A DNA stretch of 32,600 nt from Coptodactyla brooksi (Eukaryota; Arthropoda; Insecta; Coleoptera; Scarabaeidae): assembly GCA_033557675.1 (NCBI GenBank), contig JAWQRM010000070.1, positions 1-32,600 on the forward strand, in the 5' to 3' direction. A program made the translations under genes and the position numbers. The notes below the pieces were generated by a model. It did not search any database. It saw nothing but the letters and a program-made list of their open reading frames with translations, and was not told where the DNA came from. Positions 9,240 through 18,600 of the stretch are shown piece by piece (position 1 is the first letter of the stretch; every line of letters begins with the position of its first letter).

Positions 9240-11466
9240 CAAATTCAATATATGATCTCCAAAGGGCAAAGATGCCCTCCAGAGGAAATGGTCTCCAAAC
9301 CACTACGACTCCTATACATCAGGGCGGTCTTCAACATCGCTTTATAAATCGTCTTATTTGGATATGCGCATAGCTCTGGATGCATGCTAAACTGGGTATC
9401 TAGCATTATAATTGATTCCACAGTTTCAAAAGCAAACGCCTTATTTATTCTCGAGAGCTCTTTTTCGCAATTTCATTGACAAAGTAATGCCTCAAATAAC
9501 TGCTTACGGAGTCATAGATTCCCATTCGTACCATGAATGACCACAGCTTTGCAGCATCTTTAGGTTTACCAGGATTCTTCGCAATACCTAATTTGTGGAC
9601 AATACCACCGACGGTTGCGTTTGATGGGGCCACCACCAAAATGCGAATATTCTTTTTGAACAACAAACAGGCACAACGGATCGTTACAATCTGTTGCTCA
9701 AACAAAATTTTGTTTATAAACAAATTATTGTTTCGTTTTATTAGGAAGTTTTCGATTTTTGTGTTTAATATCAGATCCGTTATGGAGGAGGCAACGAAAA
9801 CTTCTGCAGGGAATGGTTTTACTGAAAGGTAAAATGACCAGTTGTGATGAAATCTCAGTATCGCCAGAAAGCAATTCTTTGTTGATATAATTAGAAGATT
9901 TTCTAATTATATCAATGGCTTCTACATCTAACAAGAAACGCAAAATAAAGTTTTAAAGTTGCTTGTCTAACATTTAGATGTGAACGCACTCCAATGTTTA
10001 TAATTATCACATCACCTTCTTTTGGTTGTTTTAAGAATCTCTTATTTTTATCACTCATATAGGTTGCGTCATTAAGTATTTGATATTAAATAAATTTATT
10101 AACTTCACAAATGCTCGTTTCAAAATTCGTTTTACCATATAAACTTTGCTTAAATCCTTAATTCAGATTATCCCATAGTTCCAACACAATGAATGATCTT
10201 ACAATATTACAATAATCTTCATATGTGTTAAACCAAGAGCATATTTTTATTATATCATTTTGATTAATAAGAGGTGGTGTAGAATTGTCTTACTGTGCCT
10301 GCAGCCATTTCGTATTCCAACCGAGTATAGAGAAAATCATATCACGAGATGGTTTGGCTAAAAACGGGTATTGATTTCTGAGGTCCACTGATCTTGACCG
10401 AACATTATAATTAACATGACACCGTAAAATTACTTCTAAATCATTGCCATTTACAATTGTACCATTTACCTAATTATTTACGCTACCACATACACCGCTC
10501 GTTTGTCTTGGATTTCTTGATACTTGACTTGCTTTCGGAGTTGACCTTTCTGGATGTTCAAAATGATGAAAACTTAGTTTCTTAGGTGCTGTCATATTTT
10601 CCCAATCAGCAGTAGCAATTATTGCTTTTTCATTATTCGAAACATAGGGTTGTTTACCAAGATATTTATTAAGGCTAATTCTGCTTTTTAGCATATTTCT
10701 TATCGAATATTATCTAATATTAGAGGTTACATTGTTTTTATCAGGTACTACAGAATTGTTATAATTTGATTCTGCCCTGCCTGAAAATTTGATTTTTGAT
10801 TTTGTGGAAGCATGTTCTTTTTTTTTTTGGCACCTGCTGTTCCTTTAATTAATGAATCAGTGTCCATATTTTCTGCATTTTTTCAAGCACGTCCTCTACT
10901 CCTGCGTGAATTTTTCACTACTGATTCATTTTCCTTTTTTGGGTCACTTAAGTGCTTCGTTTCAACTTTTCGCTTTTAGAAACATTTTCCTCTTGCTTTA
11001 GTACGTATTTCCTACGCTTTTTGCTTGAATTATCTTCAAAGTTGGGTGGAATAATTGCAGGTATTTGTACTCTTGTTCTCGAAAATGAATGATCTATCTA
11101 CAATGGACTTCAATTTTAATTCTTGTTTTCCTTAAGTTCACACCGTTTTTCAGTGAAACGTCAACTGAAATTCTATCTTCAGTTACAATTTTATATTCTA
11201 AAATATCAACTGGCTATGACAACTGCACGATTTACTCACAAATGTCTGTAACTTCGTCCTCATTATCAAAAACGTCGATATTCTCTAGAGGTTCGGTCTT
11301 AATGTTACTTTTCTCATTAAACGTTTCTGACGAGGTATACTCAAAGTTAACGTCATCATCAAGTATAACATCTTCGGTCATTATACAACATTAGGGAGAT
11401 CTAATGGTTCTTCCTTGACAATAGATTCGCTATCCTTTTTTCAAGAATTCTTAACAAATCATAAGA
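9240..11466 (-). pseudogene. Sen1/senataxin-like SF1 helicase pseudogene, inverted copy
   Basis: Read downward from 11466 it shows the acidic N-terminal blocks, SRISLNKYLGKQPYVSNNEK (10690-10470), and RNQYPFLAKPSRDMIF. WLNTYED-type sequence then runs into IVLELWDNLN near 10180, where the Trp lost in copy 2 is kept. ELLSGDTEISSQL follows near 9860. NIRILVVAPSNATVGGIV (9640-9590) is a good motif Ia of UPF1/Sen1-group helicases and is followed by MVRMGIYDSV. Finally LDTQFSMHPELCAYPNKTIY (about 9400-9340) matches the Q-F/Y-R-M-H-P motif of the second RecA domain, with Ser in place of Arg. The Walker A and DEAD-like motifs between these were not found, so the core is internally deleted. Stops include a TAG near 10472 and several in the middle. 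It extends about 220 bp further 3' than the left arm. Confidence 0.65.
9882..9915. repeat. 15-bp perfect hairpin
   Basis: TTGATATAATTAGAA (9882-9896) is followed by a 4-nt loop and its exact reverse complement (9901-9915). It lies inside the inverted helicase copy, just before the GDTEISSQL block on the minus strand. The left arm of the palindrome lacks this symmetry, so it arose locally. Confidence 0.85.
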
Positions 11467-12180
11467 ACTGTATATTTGCGAGTTGTGCAACATGACTTGA
11501 TAACAGAAATGATGGACTTTCACACCGCAATCTGAATGTTCTGGTTGTGCTTGATAACCAAAATGCAGAATGTCATTTTAACTTTCAGTCAGGTCAGTTC
11601 TACTTCTTAACTTTTCCCGTAACTTCTAGACGCTGCCATTTAACCATGTTCTGTTGATGGACTAATGGGCCTGTACATAAAGTCTATCACAATCCACTGT
11701 AAGAATTGAATGTATCCTTAATACGATACTGTCACAACAAAGCACATGATTGGGGTGTCTATCTATGATCATGACTGTCTTGTCTATTAATATCCTCTCC
11801 ATTGCAAGGGCTTCTTAAGAACAACGTCTGATCCGTGATTCTTTAAGAAGTGTAATCAAACTATAAACGCACTGCGTTTGTGTTCATATATCAGCGGTCA
11901 TTAGGAAGGAACCACTGCCATATTATATCTTTTCTACTTATTTCCATGTCTTCATCTTATTTTCTGCCTTTATTCCAGTAACACGGTTAGTCCTATTAAC
12001 TATATCTAACTACTTAGTTACACTAGCAATTTTAAAATTTAGTTGTTTCTCTATTTATTTATTTTTCAATTAAAGTACACAAAGAATTCAATACACATCT
12101 GCCTTTTACGACGTATATCCTTCCAGCTACAAAAGACATAACTGTCCTACCCCTGTCTTATTCAAATTAATCTTATCAAA
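11467..12180. other. Region without recognisable features
   Basis: About 0.7 kb right of the palindrome. Six-frame reading shows no family motif and no strong repeat. Confidence 0.5.
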
Positions 12181-12283
12181 TCAAGAAAAGTCAAAGCTTA
12201 AACAATTACACCACTACACCAAAACCGAAAAGTTTATTTTGCTCGACGCACGTTTGGCCGACCAAGACGACATCTTCAGAAGC
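12181..12283 (-). ncRNA. Penelope pLTR fragment with hammerhead-ribozyme-like motif (degenerate)
   Basis: The motif spans 12283-12241 on the minus strand. It has the core CTGAAGA (12279-12273), one extra base, an imperfect 6-bp stem II around a TTG loop, CAAA where GAAA is expected, then C-GTGC-GTC (short stem III and cleavage triplet). Stem I can form four pairs (GCTT with GAGC). The G12-to-C change should disable it. The downstream AAACTTTTCGGTTTTGGTG is shared with 17515-17535, marking both as the same pLTR family. Confidence 0.55.
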
Positions 12284-12375
12284 GCTAGCGACAAAAAAAT
12301 GAGAAAAAAATATTTTTTTAAATATATTTGTGTATTTTTTTATTTTTTTAAATTTTAATTTATTTTTTTTACAGC

Positions 12376-12480
12376 TAGCGCTTCTGAAGATGCCCACTTC
12401 GTCGGCAAAACGTGCCGACGAGTAATGGCAATTGTTTAAACTTAGTTACTAAGCCAAAAGTTCCAAAAATCCTCAACCCT
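12376..12480 (+). mobile_element. Second pLTR fragment, inverted relative to the first
   Basis: GCTAGCGCTTCTGAAGATG at 12374-12392 mirrors the minus-strand copy at 12289-12271. The region continues through a degraded hammerhead (CTGAAGA, stem, AAAAC, GTGCC, GAC) into a tail shared in reverse complement with 22020-22065 (AGTTACTAAG, TTCCAAAAATCCTCAA). The core has lost GAAA and the cleavage triplet, so it is inactive. It lies head to head with the first fragment across an AT-rich gap. Confidence 0.5.
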
Positions 12481-12599
12481 GCAAGGAAAGTCCCAAAATA
12501 ATAAATATTAATGAGGCGACAGATAAATAACCAGATTGACTGTGTGGTAAAATTATTGGAGATTATACATAGCATGACAAAATATAAATGCAGGGTTTA

Positions 12600-12955
12600 A
12601 TTTATTTATCTTTTAACACAATACAGAGAAAGGACGGAAATCCAAATCATAGATGAATCGGAATTTGACGAGAAACCCCTCCTCGCCAAGGATAAACTGT
12701 TTGAAATATTGGAAGGAAAACCACAATTTATAGGTGAGGAAAAATATAGGTTGGTTAACAACCGGAAAAACTCTAGAGACTGATAGAGAAACTATCAAAA
12801 GTTTATGAAGGTTATCGGCTCGATGTTTCTTGATGCCTGATTAACGAGCATTATACTTTTATTTGTAGTCGACATGTTTCACCTTATTGTTATTTTCAAG
12901 ACTGTTATATGTGGTGTTGTCTTCTCTTATATATGACGGATTCCTGTTTTATTGC
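12600..12955. other. Unassigned AT-rich stretch inside the Penelope relic
   Basis: Small open frames only. Its position between a pLTR fragment and the GIY-YIG relic suggests Penelope 3' sequence, but no motif supports that directly. Confidence 0.3.
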
Positions 12956-12959
12956 AGGA

Positions 12960-13270
12960 GTTTCATTGGCTGGAATATCGGATGGGAACTGGTGGTTACC
13001 TGGATATTTATTACAGGATTTTTTGAAGTTTCTCTAAATATTTCTAGGTTTTCATGAATATTCAGTGTTTTGCTTTTACCTAAGATTTTTATGATATGGA
13101 AATTCTGCTCTCCATATCCAGGTATGTGTTAATTTTTGCGGATATGTTCTGCGTAATTTCATTCGTGCTTGTTCTTTACATAAGGTGTTATGTGGCCTTG
13201 GTATCTTTCACACATTTGATTTTGTATATTTCGAATTGTTCCAATTTGTTTCGTTTTTGATTATGGTATT
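12960..13270 (-). pseudogene. Penelope-like GIY-YIG endonuclease relic
   Basis: The minus-strand reading gives FEIYKIKC, then ERYQGHITPYVKNKHE, a stop, NYAEHIRKN, a stop, and HIPGYGEQNFHIIKIL with KTLNIHENLEIF. This is the C-terminal endonuclease of Penelope-like elements, which nicks target DNA for reverse transcription. The same pattern (RYKEHI, NYAEHLLKN, LNIHKNLEIF) appears at 22330-22680 on the plus strand. The YIGQTG core is missing, apparently deleted between KIKC and ERYQG. It lies 3' of the RT relic, in the expected order, but a hammerhead-like motif sits between them. Confidence 0.7.
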
Positions 13271-13353
13271 GTTTCTTGTTTGGATGTTTTTTTTTGTTCT
13301 TTGTTTTTACTGGAGTTAATAAACACCTTAACCACACCAAGATTGTTTAAAAT

Positions 13354-13406
13354 CTCACTCTTGACATATGTTTCGGTTTATTTAATAAACCTTCGTCAGG
13401 AGAATG
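13354..13406 (-). ncRNA. Minimal hammerhead ribozyme-like motif, intact core
   Basis: From 13406 downward: stem I strand CATTCTC, core CTGACGA (13399-13393, valid C-U-G-A-N-G-A), one extra A, stem II GGTTTA/TAAACC with a 5-nt loop, GAAA (13374-13371), C-ATAT-G as a very short stem III, and cleavage triplet GTC (13365-13363). Stem I pairs CATTCT with AGAGTG over six positions after one A-C mismatch. All invariant core bases are present. Hammerheads of this minimal type are known in Penelope-like elements, where they self-cleave transcripts. The oddity is the unpaired base between A9 and stem II. Activity is untested. Confidence 0.65.
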
Positions 13407-13439
13407 TAAACAAAAACTCTAGGTTGTCCTAAATGTGTA

Positions 13440-13850
13440 TTATTTGTGTATTTTAGTTGTTAAACTTGTTGAGTACGCATTTTTATTAGCTATTTGTAAC
13501 ATTATGTCTAATTCTTCTTTGTAATGCTTCTTCTGCATTGCAATTGTTTCCAGCCTATAGAGTAGACTTCTAAATGGTGCTTCCTTCTGTTGCTTGGCTT
13601 GCGCCGAAGTATAGCAGATTATGTTGTCTGTTCGTGTCAGTTTTCTGTTAATCATGTGTTTTAACTTGACTTGTTTTTTTGGAGATTGTGATATCCAAAT
13701 GGTTTATGCTGTTGTTTTCCTCTTTCTTGCATGTGAATTTAAAATTTCTATGTTTTGTATTGATGTGATTTAATACGTCGTCTTCTTGAGGGTATTTGGC
13801 GATGCATATTATGTCATCTACATAATATGAGTTGAGGGGGGCTGTGAGTT
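13440..13850 (-). pseudogene. Penelope-like reverse transcriptase relic
   Basis: The catalytic box SYYVDDIICIAKYPQ lies at 13830-13785, with YVDD at 13825-13814. It is followed by HRNFKFTCKKEENNSINHLD, typical of the Penelope RT palm. After a frameshift near 13650 the frame gives RKLTRTDNIICYTSAQ, FRSLLYRLETIAM and HYKEELDIMLQIANKNAYST, the usual thumb/linker region. Penelope RTs prime from exposed 3' ends and resemble telomerase. The N-terminal fingers are missing; upstream only a scrambled PTGGQLTAPLN is left. A mariner relic starts about 50 bp upstream, which may have cut the element. Confidence 0.8.
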
Positions 13851-13904
13851 GGCCCCCCGTAGGTCATCCGTCGTGGTGTATGTATTATTTGTTATTAAAG
13901 GGTC

Positions 13905-14940
13905 AAGTAAAAAGTTCACGACGTTTTTTCACCAAAATTCAAATCGGGTTTTCCTATATTGTAAACGAATTTTATTAAACCAAATATGTGCGATTTTAAT
14001 CGATAACCTTTTGCCATTTTTTTGGTAAAGCTATTGCGTCATCAGTGCAGAACTTCTAGAATTTCTGGGCGAAAAAAGTGAACCAAGTGATTTTCACAGG
14101 TCTCTTTTGAAGCCAGCTGTATACCATTAAGAGAGTTCCGCAGTGAGCGAAACGAATGGTAGTCGTATGGGACAACGTCCGGCCTATACAGTGAATGCAT
14201 CAAAACTTCCTAGCCGAGCTCTTTCATTTTTTGTTAAGTCATTAAATATGTGTGCGATCTGGCATTGTCGTGATGGAATACAACACCTCTCCTAGTGATG
14301 GCTTTTGGCCGCTTTACTTCAACTGCGTGCTTTAATTGCATTAGTTGTTCACGGTACAGAGTGAACCACCAAACATAAAGCATTACCTTACATGGCGTCA
14401 ATCCAGGCTTCGTCATCCTTCTTGGACCACCATCTTTTTCCACATTATTGTCGTATGTGATCTACTTTTCATTATCTGTTATCAATCTCTTCAAAAATGG
14501 CTCAATTTCTTTTCGTTTCAGCAGCAACTCACAGATGGAAATTTGGTTCACTAAATTTTTCACTACTAATTCGTGTGGTATCCAAACATCGAGCTTCTTT
14601 TTATATTCAGCCCTAAGCAAATGGTTCAAAACTATTTTTAATCGATGTTTAGTTCCGCAGCGATTTCATAAGATGAAATGTGTCGATATTCCGCAATTCT
14701 TGAAAGAATTTCGTTGACTTTCAATGATTCGTCGACCAGAACGCGGCGCGTTTTTAACATCAAAATTTCTAGAACGAAAATGAGCAAACCATTTGCGTGC
14801 TGCTGATTTTGATCAAGCGCTTTTACCATAAACACCAAAAATTTTTTGCAACCCTGCAAAGCGTTATCATCTTGGTAGAAGTAATATTGTAAAACAGCGA
14901 ATTTTTTTCACGACCTTGGCTCATTTTTAAAACGCAATAA
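13905..14940 (-). pseudogene. mariner transposase relic
   Basis: A possible start is MSQGREKNS at 14932. The frames then give RVLVDESLKVNEILSRIAEY and ISSYEIAAELNID (helix-turn-helix), LDVWIPHELVVKNLV and ISICELLLKRNE. Next is LITDNEK-stop-ITYDNN, where TGDEKW is expected. FHHDNARSHT (second Asp, about 14265) and RPDVVPYDYHSFRSLRNSLN (third Asp, about 14160) follow. The DD34D order of mariner is therefore visible. The first catalytic Asp aligns with Asn, the Trp after it is a TAG, and several frameshifts occur. The 3' terminus probably lies near 13905-13930 (AAAAAGTTCACGACG on plus). No matching 5' terminal repeat was found, so that end is lost or strongly mutated. Confidence 0.8.
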
Positions 14941-15111
14941 CTTTCGACTAAATTAACAACGCCAAAATATCTTTTAATGATTTTTTTTAGTTAAGCAAAA
15001 CCGGCTCAGCACATTACGTGTTACATCATGGCTGAGATAAATAATACAACTCATGTAAGAGAAGAAATTAACGCATACAAGGAGATTTTAATTCCCTGTC
15101 AGTTGGAGTCA

Positions 15112-15345
15112 TCAGAGAGGAGAGCCTGAGGGAGTCTTCTTTTTGATCTGGTGTTGACCTATATGATATGATATGGCACTGCTACACTCGTCGATGTTTA
15201 AATAAAAATTGCCGGGCAATTTCATTATAAAATCTGCGATAGGTGTTGCACATAGTTGCTTGTGAAGTTCTTCGTTTCTGACAAACCAAGGAGCTTCGAC
15301 AGCCATTCTCAATACTTCATTCTGTAAGGCTAGCAATTTTCACAT
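15112..15345 (-). pseudogene. Jockey-like non-LTR retrotransposon, C-terminal RT fragment
   Basis: The 74-codon frame includes LALQNEVLRMAVEAPWFVRN and LHKQLCATPIADFI. This is the conserved block after the RT palm of Jockey-superfamily elements (QNK-LR-APW-VRN, then an L/I-rich helix). Only this tail remains; the RT core would lie at higher coordinates on this strand but is not visible. A Ser/Gly-rich end reaches the stop at 15112. It is a small, orphan fragment. Confidence 0.6.
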
Positions 15346-15499
15346 ATTTGTCGGGGACGTGTATTAAAAAAAAAACATGTCGCAATTAAATCATGGAAGA
15401 AGAACTATGTCAATGGTCCGCGTCAAATTCTAGTTACGGTTCCTAACGCACACTCAATTATTGCTTGGAGGAGGTGATATTTAAGAGTCAGAAAAAAAA

Positions 15500-16300
15500 A
15501 CTGAAGCAGTCAAATAAAAAAAATATATTATTAGGGCGAAACTTGGATTAATGCAAGACATATCGTAAAATAAGTTTGGAGGGATATGACAGTGATACCT
15601 GGGACGGAGGTTTTTATAAGAGGCCTATCTGCAAGATTAAAAAATCCGCCTGGTAAAAAAAATGGTTAATCCTTCATATAGGTTCCGACAATGGATTTGT
15701 TAAGCAAAGTTTTCTTTTATTTCAGTACAAGAAAACTGGAGACTATCATGAAGACATGAACTCTGCTGTTTTCGAAAAGTGGTTTAAGGGAGTGTTGCAT
15801 ACTTTAGAAGAGGATTCCCCTATAGTGATGAATAACGCTTCGTATCTTTCAAGATAACCTCGAAAAAGTTCCTAGAAGCGCAACCGTAAAAGCTAACATC
15901 TAGGAATTGTTGCATGCCAAAAACGTAGTATTTGAAGAGAACATGATAAAAGCTGAATTATTAGATTTGGTAAAATGCAACAAATCAAAAATAGTGAAAA
16001 ACGTGGTTAATGAACTCGCAAAACGAATGCATAAAAATCTGTTGCAGTTGCCCTCTTATCGCTGCGAATTAAATCCCGTCGAAATAATATCGACGCAGGT
16101 TAAAGCTGAGGTGGCACACAAAAATACAACGTTTAAAATTAACAACATTACTACTGAAAATTGGAGAGAGGCAATAAAAGATGTTGACGGCATGGAGGAA
16201 CAGATGTAGCAGTTGGATATAGTAATGGAACAGCAAGCAGAGGTGTTAGTAATTGATTTACAAAGCAAGAGTGGTTCATCTGAATCCCAAAGTGAATAAC
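15500..16300 (+). pseudogene. IS630/DDE_3-like transposase relic
   Basis: The frames give GETWINARHIVK (near 15533), SDNGFVKQSF (near 15685), GDYHEDMNSAVFEKWFKGVL (near 15735), IVMNNASYLS (near 15825) and, from 15907, a 100-codon frame with LPSYRCELNPVEIISTQVKA. These match the DDE superfamily of IS630/Tc1-related transposases found as repeats in insects: LDETW, the DNASYH strand and LPPYHxxLNPIE. The first catalytic Asp is replaced by Gly (with a stop just before it) and the second by Asn. Glu remains in NPVE. Frameshifts lie between all blocks. N-terminal DNA-binding sequence was not recognised. The element is dead. Confidence 0.7.
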
Positions 16301-17471
16301 ATATACTTATTATTATGTATTAAGTATTTCTTATTATTGTTATTATGTAAATCATACCGGTCTCTAAGAAATGTCCAAGTCCCACATGATCAAATGCAGA
16401 TTCCTGTTCTAAAAATTTGCTTATCATAGTTTGGTAGTATTGTAATATTTTTGTATGTGTCACTAAAAAATAGCCATTTGTATTTGTTCGTTAACAACAT
16501 TTCCAGTTGTCAGATGGGACTTGCATATTTCCGAGAGCCCCATAGTAACCGCACATAAATTTTAAATATTTGAAAATCTCAATGTGTGGTTTTATTTAAT
16601 TTCTCAATTCTCCAAATCATCCTAACTCACCAGTATATCCTATGATTAATTGCAATGTTAGCTGTAGATGATGACTTCCATATGCTATCTGTTTATTTTT
16701 TACTTGTATCAAGATTTTTGAGTTTCTCATCAAAGATTTAAGACTCAAAATTAACAATTGCTGGAAAAATTAAAATGAAGGATTGCTTAAATTATTTCTA
16801 GATATTTTATTAAAATTCTGAGTAAAATACAAAGCAGATGTGAAAACTAATTTGCCATTTCTACTTTATAAACGCCACACTTCGCAAGTGTCCTTTGTAT
16901 GTCGTAAACATGACTTTCAGAGTGGCTTGGGAAGAATTCACATTTTGACCGCATGTTTGCTGCGTGATCACTCTATGGATTCAGTGGGTTGACTATAGTT
17001 TAATTGTCAAGGACAATGTTTCATATCACAAATTTCAATTGGAAAAGCAGTCATCTTTGTCATAGAGAAAGGCCAAGTACTTAAATGGTTAGATGAATGT
17101 AATGTAAATGTATATGACCAAACCATAATAAAACCAAATTATCTTCAGCAGGTAAACTGAACAGAAAGTAGTGAATAGAACTTTAAAGATTATTTATTTA
17201 CCACTGTTAGGTCAATTTAATGGAAATAATTTAGGCAGTTCCATAAAATTTCTATAATAAAGACATCGGTGAACATGTTTACAGAGACGAAAAAGTTATA
17301 GATAAATTTAACTAAACGATGGATTCTGCACTCTACTGCGAACAACTAGTACATAGTTGCAGTGTCCTTTGATTTCCTTTTATTCTAATAAATTCAGGCA
17401 ATAAAAGCAATCAATGTTGCTACACCAATGAAGTTATGGATTATGGTAAAATGATGGTAACATGGTATAAT
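16301..17471. other. Region without recognisable features
   Basis: About 1.2 kb. It may include the 3' flank of the DDE relic on the left. No motif, array or convincing long repeat was seen. Confidence 0.5.
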
Positions 17472-17514
17472 ACCCTGAAGATTCTAACTTGGTTAGCGAA
17501 ATGTGCGTTGAGCA
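17472..17514 (+). ncRNA. Hammerhead ribozyme-like motif at the head of a Penelope relic
   Basis: CTGAAGA (17475-17481), one extra T, stem II with five pairs around TTG (CTAAC/GTTAG), GAAA (17498-17501), T-GTGC-G and the cleavage triplet GTT (17507-17509). All invariant core bases are present, and GUU is an allowed, usually weaker, site. Stem I is poor (GAGC after cleavage against ATACC before the core). The tail AAACTTTTCGGTTTTGGTG matches 12218-12236 in reverse complement, placing it in the same pLTR family. Confidence 0.6.
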
Positions 17515-17835
17515 TAAACTTTTCGGTTTTGGTGAAGTGGTGGCATTCTTTAACTTTGCTGTGTTGAGTTATAAATTTATCAGGTTTCTGGAATTAAAGA
17601 AACCCCGCAAAATCTAAGCACCAAGAAAAGAAGAGCAAAAAGACGGTTCTTACTGAACAATAATTGCGTACAATTGAAAAGAGACACCACAAAGAAATTG
17701 CAAAAAATAACCAGAAAAATTGTAAATGAAACAAACCTCATACAAGAGGGCGAGAGATACAAATACATGTATTAATATGAACCCAAAGCACCAAAGTTAA
17801 AAGTATTGGTGAAAATACACAAAACATATATATTT
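17515..17835 (+). pseudogene. Penelope-like element, pLTR tail and N-terminal ORF fragment
   Basis: After the hammerhead and pLTR tail, the plus strand encodes KKLQKITRKIVNETNLIQEG, a short gap, then YEPKAPKLKVLVKIHKT ending near 17825. This resembles the N-terminal region of Penelope RTs, where a basic helix leads to a P-x-L-x-x-L-x-K-I-H-K motif just before the RT fingers. A TAA precedes YEPKAP. The rest of the RT is absent. The order ribozyme, pLTR, N-terminus is what an intact 5' end would show. Confidence 0.6.
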
Positions 17836-18239
17836 ATTTGGCAAATAAAATCAACAACACGACACATCTAAACGACAATTACTCAATAACAAATAACATG
17901 GATCTAAGAAACAAGTTGAAAACATGGCGGATTGTGATGGTGAAGTATTTTTCGACAATGAATCATATGCAGACACCACATCTCATATTCTAGTGATCTG
18001 GAAAATGATTGTTTATCAGAGACAGTTATAAATCATCTATTACTATCTTTGTTTAGGTCGCATTGTAGATCATGTATGGAAACATCAAGTTAAGTTCTAT
18101 CCGTTTGCGCACTTCAATTAAAAAAATACCTATCAATGCATTGTAGGGTACGCAACCAATCTTACGTAAAATTAACGAGTTAAACTGTTTCCTGTTTCAG
18201 GAAACTTAAAACAAATCTACTTAAACATTTATAAAGAAT
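17836..18239. other. Unassigned spacer
   Basis: About 400 bp between two copies of the Penelope N-terminal fragment. It contains GTTTCCTGTTTCAGGAAAC near 18188-18206, a small palindromic stretch. No gene seen. Confidence 0.4.
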
Positions 18240-18382
18240 TTATTAGAGTTATAAAAGAAAGAAGAAATTGCACAGAAGTGAAAAGAGACCCCGCAAACAA
18301 ATTCCAAAAAATAATCAGAAAAATTGTAAAAGGGAAAAAAACTTATATAAGAACCCTCAAGCGATAAGGTTGAAAGCATTAT

Positions 18383-18385
<3 letters not shown>
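18240..18385 (+). pseudogene. Second Penelope-like N-terminal fragment
   Basis: VKRDPANKFQKIIRKIVKG repeats the block at 17680-17735 (LKRDTTKKLQKITRKIVNE). The following sequence is shortened and runs into a TA microsatellite. It is a diverged duplicate or an independent 3'-truncated insertion about 560 bp downstream of the first. Confidence 0.5.

Positions 18386-18415
<30 letters not shown>
18386..18415. repeat. TA microsatellite, about 15 units
   Basis: An uninterrupted AT/TA tract separates the Penelope fragment from the presumed 5' region of the RTE-like element. Confidence 0.95.
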
Positions 18416-18419
<4 letters not shown>

Positions 18420-18600
18420 GAGTGTGTGTATGTGTCTGAAGTTAGTCACAACACCGGAAATATTTCTGGAATTTTATCCGCCTGGGACTTAATCTCCCGA
18501 GCGGATAAAAGTCAGTTTAATCTCGTGTTGCAAACAACATTTTATATTTAATAGGTAACAACCAGAATCAGGAAACTGGGGAAACCAGGCAAGAAGCCGT

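Larger units (their letters stand above)
6717..11466. repeat. Large imperfect inverted repeat (about 2-kb arms)
   Basis: The left arm 6717-8690 and right arm 9464-11466 are reverse complements along nearly their whole length. Outer ends match at TTGTTAAGAATTCTTG (6729-6744) and its complement (11441-11456). Inner ends match at TTTGTCAATGAA (8675-8686) and TTCATTGACAAA (9473-9484). The centre is about 0.77 kb. The left boundary coincides with the point where tandem copy 1 stops, so the tandem duplication and the inversion may be linked. No terminal repeats of a transposon were seen at the outer edges. Confidence 0.85.

Noticed and set aside
14345..14717. Plus-strand frames of 69 and 89 codons
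   Set aside because: Antisense to the mariner relic, whose motifs are clear on the minus strand.
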